Positions 5,269-7,071 of a DNA stretch of 7,071 nt are shown one piece after another. A program made the translations under genes and the position numbers. Below the pieces are notes generated by a model. The model searched no databases, was not told the origin of the DNA, and saw nothing but the letters and a program-made list of their open reading frames with translations. The stretch's first letter is position 1. The number at the start of each line of letters is the position of its first letter. Source of the stretch: Planctomycetota bacterium. Lineage in GTDB: Bacteria > Planctomycetota > Planctomycetia > Pirellulales > Pirellulaceae. Location of the stretch: positions 1 through 7,071 of the forward strand of contig JAEZAS010000131.1 in NCBI GenBank assembly GCA_023430365.1. The letters are read 5' to 3'.

Positions 5269-7071
5269 CTATACCGATTCGACGGGGGCGTCGAAGGCCG
5301 CCTTCACTTCAGGGCGGAGCAGGACCGAAAGGGCCCAGATGCCCATCGGAAAGCCGAGTAGCCACATCGGTGAGCAGGGGATGCAGGCGAGAATGGCGGC
5401 GGACATTGCGAGGCCGTAGGACTCGAGTTTCCGCATTTTCACCGCGCCGATGACCAGCAGGAGCGAGATCGGTATCGTCATCATGCCGGAAAGGAGGGCA
5501 GGCATGGCGATCTTCATCCAACTGGCGTGGGCTTCCTGTGGGGAGATGTGTCTCCGAGAGAATTGCTGGGCCAGACGAAATGGGTGGCGTAGCGGCAGCC
5601 GCCGCACGACGTCTGAAGCCGCCCCTAGCGCGGCAGGGTCGCGGCAAGCGATCGCGGCCCAGGCGAGCTGCCGCGAATGGCAGGCTGGCCGATACGAGGT
5701 CGAGGTAGCGGTGGGAGTGAGCACCATGCTCAAGAGCAAGGCCAGGCCCGTGAGCGACAGCCCAAGCAAACCCGTGATGAGCAGGCCGGTTGCCGGTCCG
5801 CGCACTTGTGCCAGCGCCGCCTCGCGGGCGCGACCACCCGGCGCAGCAAACGCAGCCGGTTTGGCGGGAACCGGGTCAGCTTCATACGGGACGGGACCCG
5901 CAGAGTCGAACGGATGGGGAGCGGTTTGACTGTCCCAGCTGAGCCCGCTCAGGCCGAGGAAGATGGCGCCAAGCGAGGTCGCCAGCAGGGCGAAAAAGCC
6001 GAGCGACGGCCGGACAGTAATCACTTCGGCGAGCGGTTTCGACCATTCCGCCAGGTCGGGAGCGCCGGCCTGCATCGAGCGGTGGAATTCGTTGATTCCT
6101 TGCAGCGTGCGGGCATCGAGGAAGAACCTTGCGGGTTGGTCCGCCATGTCGTGAAGCGTCTGAATCGCGCAGGCGAGCAGCACGAGCCCCGCCACGAGTG
6201 AGACAAGGGAACGGATCTTCTGCGAAACGCTGCCCGAAAGCAGCGCAAGACCCGCGAGGACCAGGCAAAGGGTCGCGGCGATGGCGATCCGCACCGCGAC
6301 GACTTCGCGCGAGGCAAAGCGATATCGCCCAGCGAGTCCCGCGAGCTTGGGCATGTCAATGCTGGCCACATCTCGCTCGATCCGTCGCTCCGTCATCTGG
6401 ATTGTGATCGTATGGTCGGCGACATGCTGGATTTTGACCCAGGGAAAGATGAGCGACGAAAGACCCAGGATGGCGACTGCGAGCAGCCAGCCCGGATGCT
6501 CGAACGGATAGGAGACAGTTCGTGCTATGCCGGTTCTCGCACGCAGGCCGAGCGACCAGCACGACGCCAGGATGGCAAAGCAGACCGGAATCAAGGCAAT
6601 GCCGATCGCCCAGTTAAGAACCTGCCAGCGCTGGTAGAAGAGATAGGTCATCCACTCGGCGGTGCGATGGTCGGCGGCGACGGCTGGGGTGGCGTAGAAA
6701 ACGTCGAGGATGACGGCGAACCAAAGGAGCGTCAGCACTGTCGTAGTGACGCCCGCGGCGCGCCAGAGGCTGGGCTTTGCCGGTTCTCCATTGTCGGGGC
6801 CAAATTGGCTGTCGGCGGAGCGGGTGGGAAGAAGGGAGCGGATGAGGGCGAAGAGCGAACCTTGAAAGAGCATCACGCTGCCGATGACGAGCAACGTTGG
6901 ATACGCGATCGCTGTGGAACTGTTCTGCGGCATCACGAGGAACGCGGCGGCAACCAGGAGACCGCCGAGCACGAGATAGCCGCGCATCGTCCAGTCGAAC
7001 CAGGTCGTGCGCGGAGTGCGGAGCAAGTCTTCCGCCCCGGCGAGTTGCCGGTAGCTGTTGTAGCTGCCGAC
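5269..7071 (-). CDS. Large polytopic membrane protein, N-terminus outside window, with C-terminal SYGLA/GIWAL module
   Basis: The frame ends at TAG (5269-5271) and is open to the window edge, giving 600 residues. A TTG at 7026 (residue 1 in the numbering below) and an ATG 14 codons on are possible internal starts, but the 15 upstream codons are GC-rich at third positions and read like protein, so I treat it as 5'-partial. About eleven hydrophobic helices are seen: 16-32, 40-63, 91-112, 138-159, 178-196, 244-264, 272-291, 341-361, 411-436, 505-528 and 535-558. A Pro/Ala-rich linker (366-397) separates the N-terminal block from a C-terminal one. The latter contains QVRGPATGLLITGLLGL (407-423) and MRKLESYGLA (531-540), then PCSPMWLLGFPMGIWALSVL (550-569) and RPEVKAAF (571-578). 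I recall that pair of motifs as a recurring planctomycete membrane module of unknown function. No transporter, enzyme or kinase motif is visible, so no activity is assigned. Confidence 0.85.
   Translation of the reverse strand, partial: VGSYNSYRQLAGAEDLLRTPRTTWFDWTMRGYLVLGGLLVAAAFLVMPQNSSTAIAYPTLLVIGSVMLFQGSLFALIRSLLPTRSADSQFGPDNGEPAKPSLWRAAGVTTTVLTLLWFAVILDVFYATPAVAADHRTAEWMTYLFYQRWQVLNWAIGIALIPVCFAILASCWSLGLRARTGIARTVSYPFEHPGWLLAVAILGLSSLIFPWVKIQHVADHTITIQMTERRIERDVASIDMPKLAGLAGRYRFASREVVAVRIAIAATLCLVLAGLALLSGSVSQKIRSLVSLVAGLVLLACAIQTLHDMADQPARFFLDARTLQGINEFHRSMQAGAPDLAEWSKPLAEVITVRPSLGFFALLATSLGAIFLGLSGLSWDSQTAPHPFDSAGPVPYEADPVPAKPAAFAAPGGRAREAALAQVRGPATGLLITGLLGLSLTGLALLLSMVLTPTATSTSYRPACHSRQLAWAAIACRDPAALGAASDVVRRLPLRHPFRLAQQFSRRHISPQEAHASWMKIAMPALLSGMMTIPISLLLVIGAVKMRKLESYGLAMSAAILACIPCSPMWLLGFPMGIWALSVLLRPEVKAAFDAPVESV

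Overview
The window looks like a chromosomal segment of a GC-rich planctomycete, probably Pirellulales-like. Three things point there. One gene has the N-terminal prepilin signature plus C-terminal H-X9-DG motif of the DUF1559 family, which is hugely expanded in Planctomycetota. A Pkn-type kinase carries a single transmembrane helix and a repeat-bearing C-terminal region of a kind I associate with planctomycete kinases. A multi-spanning membrane protein ends in a 'SYGLA...GIWAL' module that I recall from many planctomycete proteins. The taxonomic call is from family knowledge, not from a marker gene.

Layout: (1) positions 1-594, plus strand, the 3' part of an unrecognised gene with an acidic linker and basic tail. 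(2) 701-1750, minus strand, a DUF1559 pseudopilin-like protein, convergent with gene 1. (3) 1751-2255, a 505-base divergent intergenic region with two palindromic sites and candidate promoters for both flanking genes. (4) 2256-4127, plus strand, a membrane-anchored Ser/Thr kinase. (5) 4128-4336, an intergenic stretch with two different palindromic repeat elements side by side: a 24-bp perfect inverted repeat (MITE/REP-like) and a pair of GACGCAGAGCGTC hairpins. (6) 4337-4666, plus strand, a small single-domain cupin. (7) 4671-5150, minus strand, a four-helix membrane protein ending 4 bases from the cupin stop. (8) 5269-7071, minus strand, the C-terminal part of a large polytopic membrane protein whose frame runs off the window edge.

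The genes do not form an obvious single pathway. They are mostly single-gene transcription units in alternating orientation. Only the last two share a direction, and a good sigma70-like promoter between them suggests they can be transcribed separately. I see no CRISPR array, RNA gene, complete insertion sequence, phage module or defence system. The parts that merit attention are non-coding: the Fur-box-like palindrome upstream of the DUF1559 gene, the inverted repeat beside the kinase promoter, and the stacked repeat elements between kinase and cupin.
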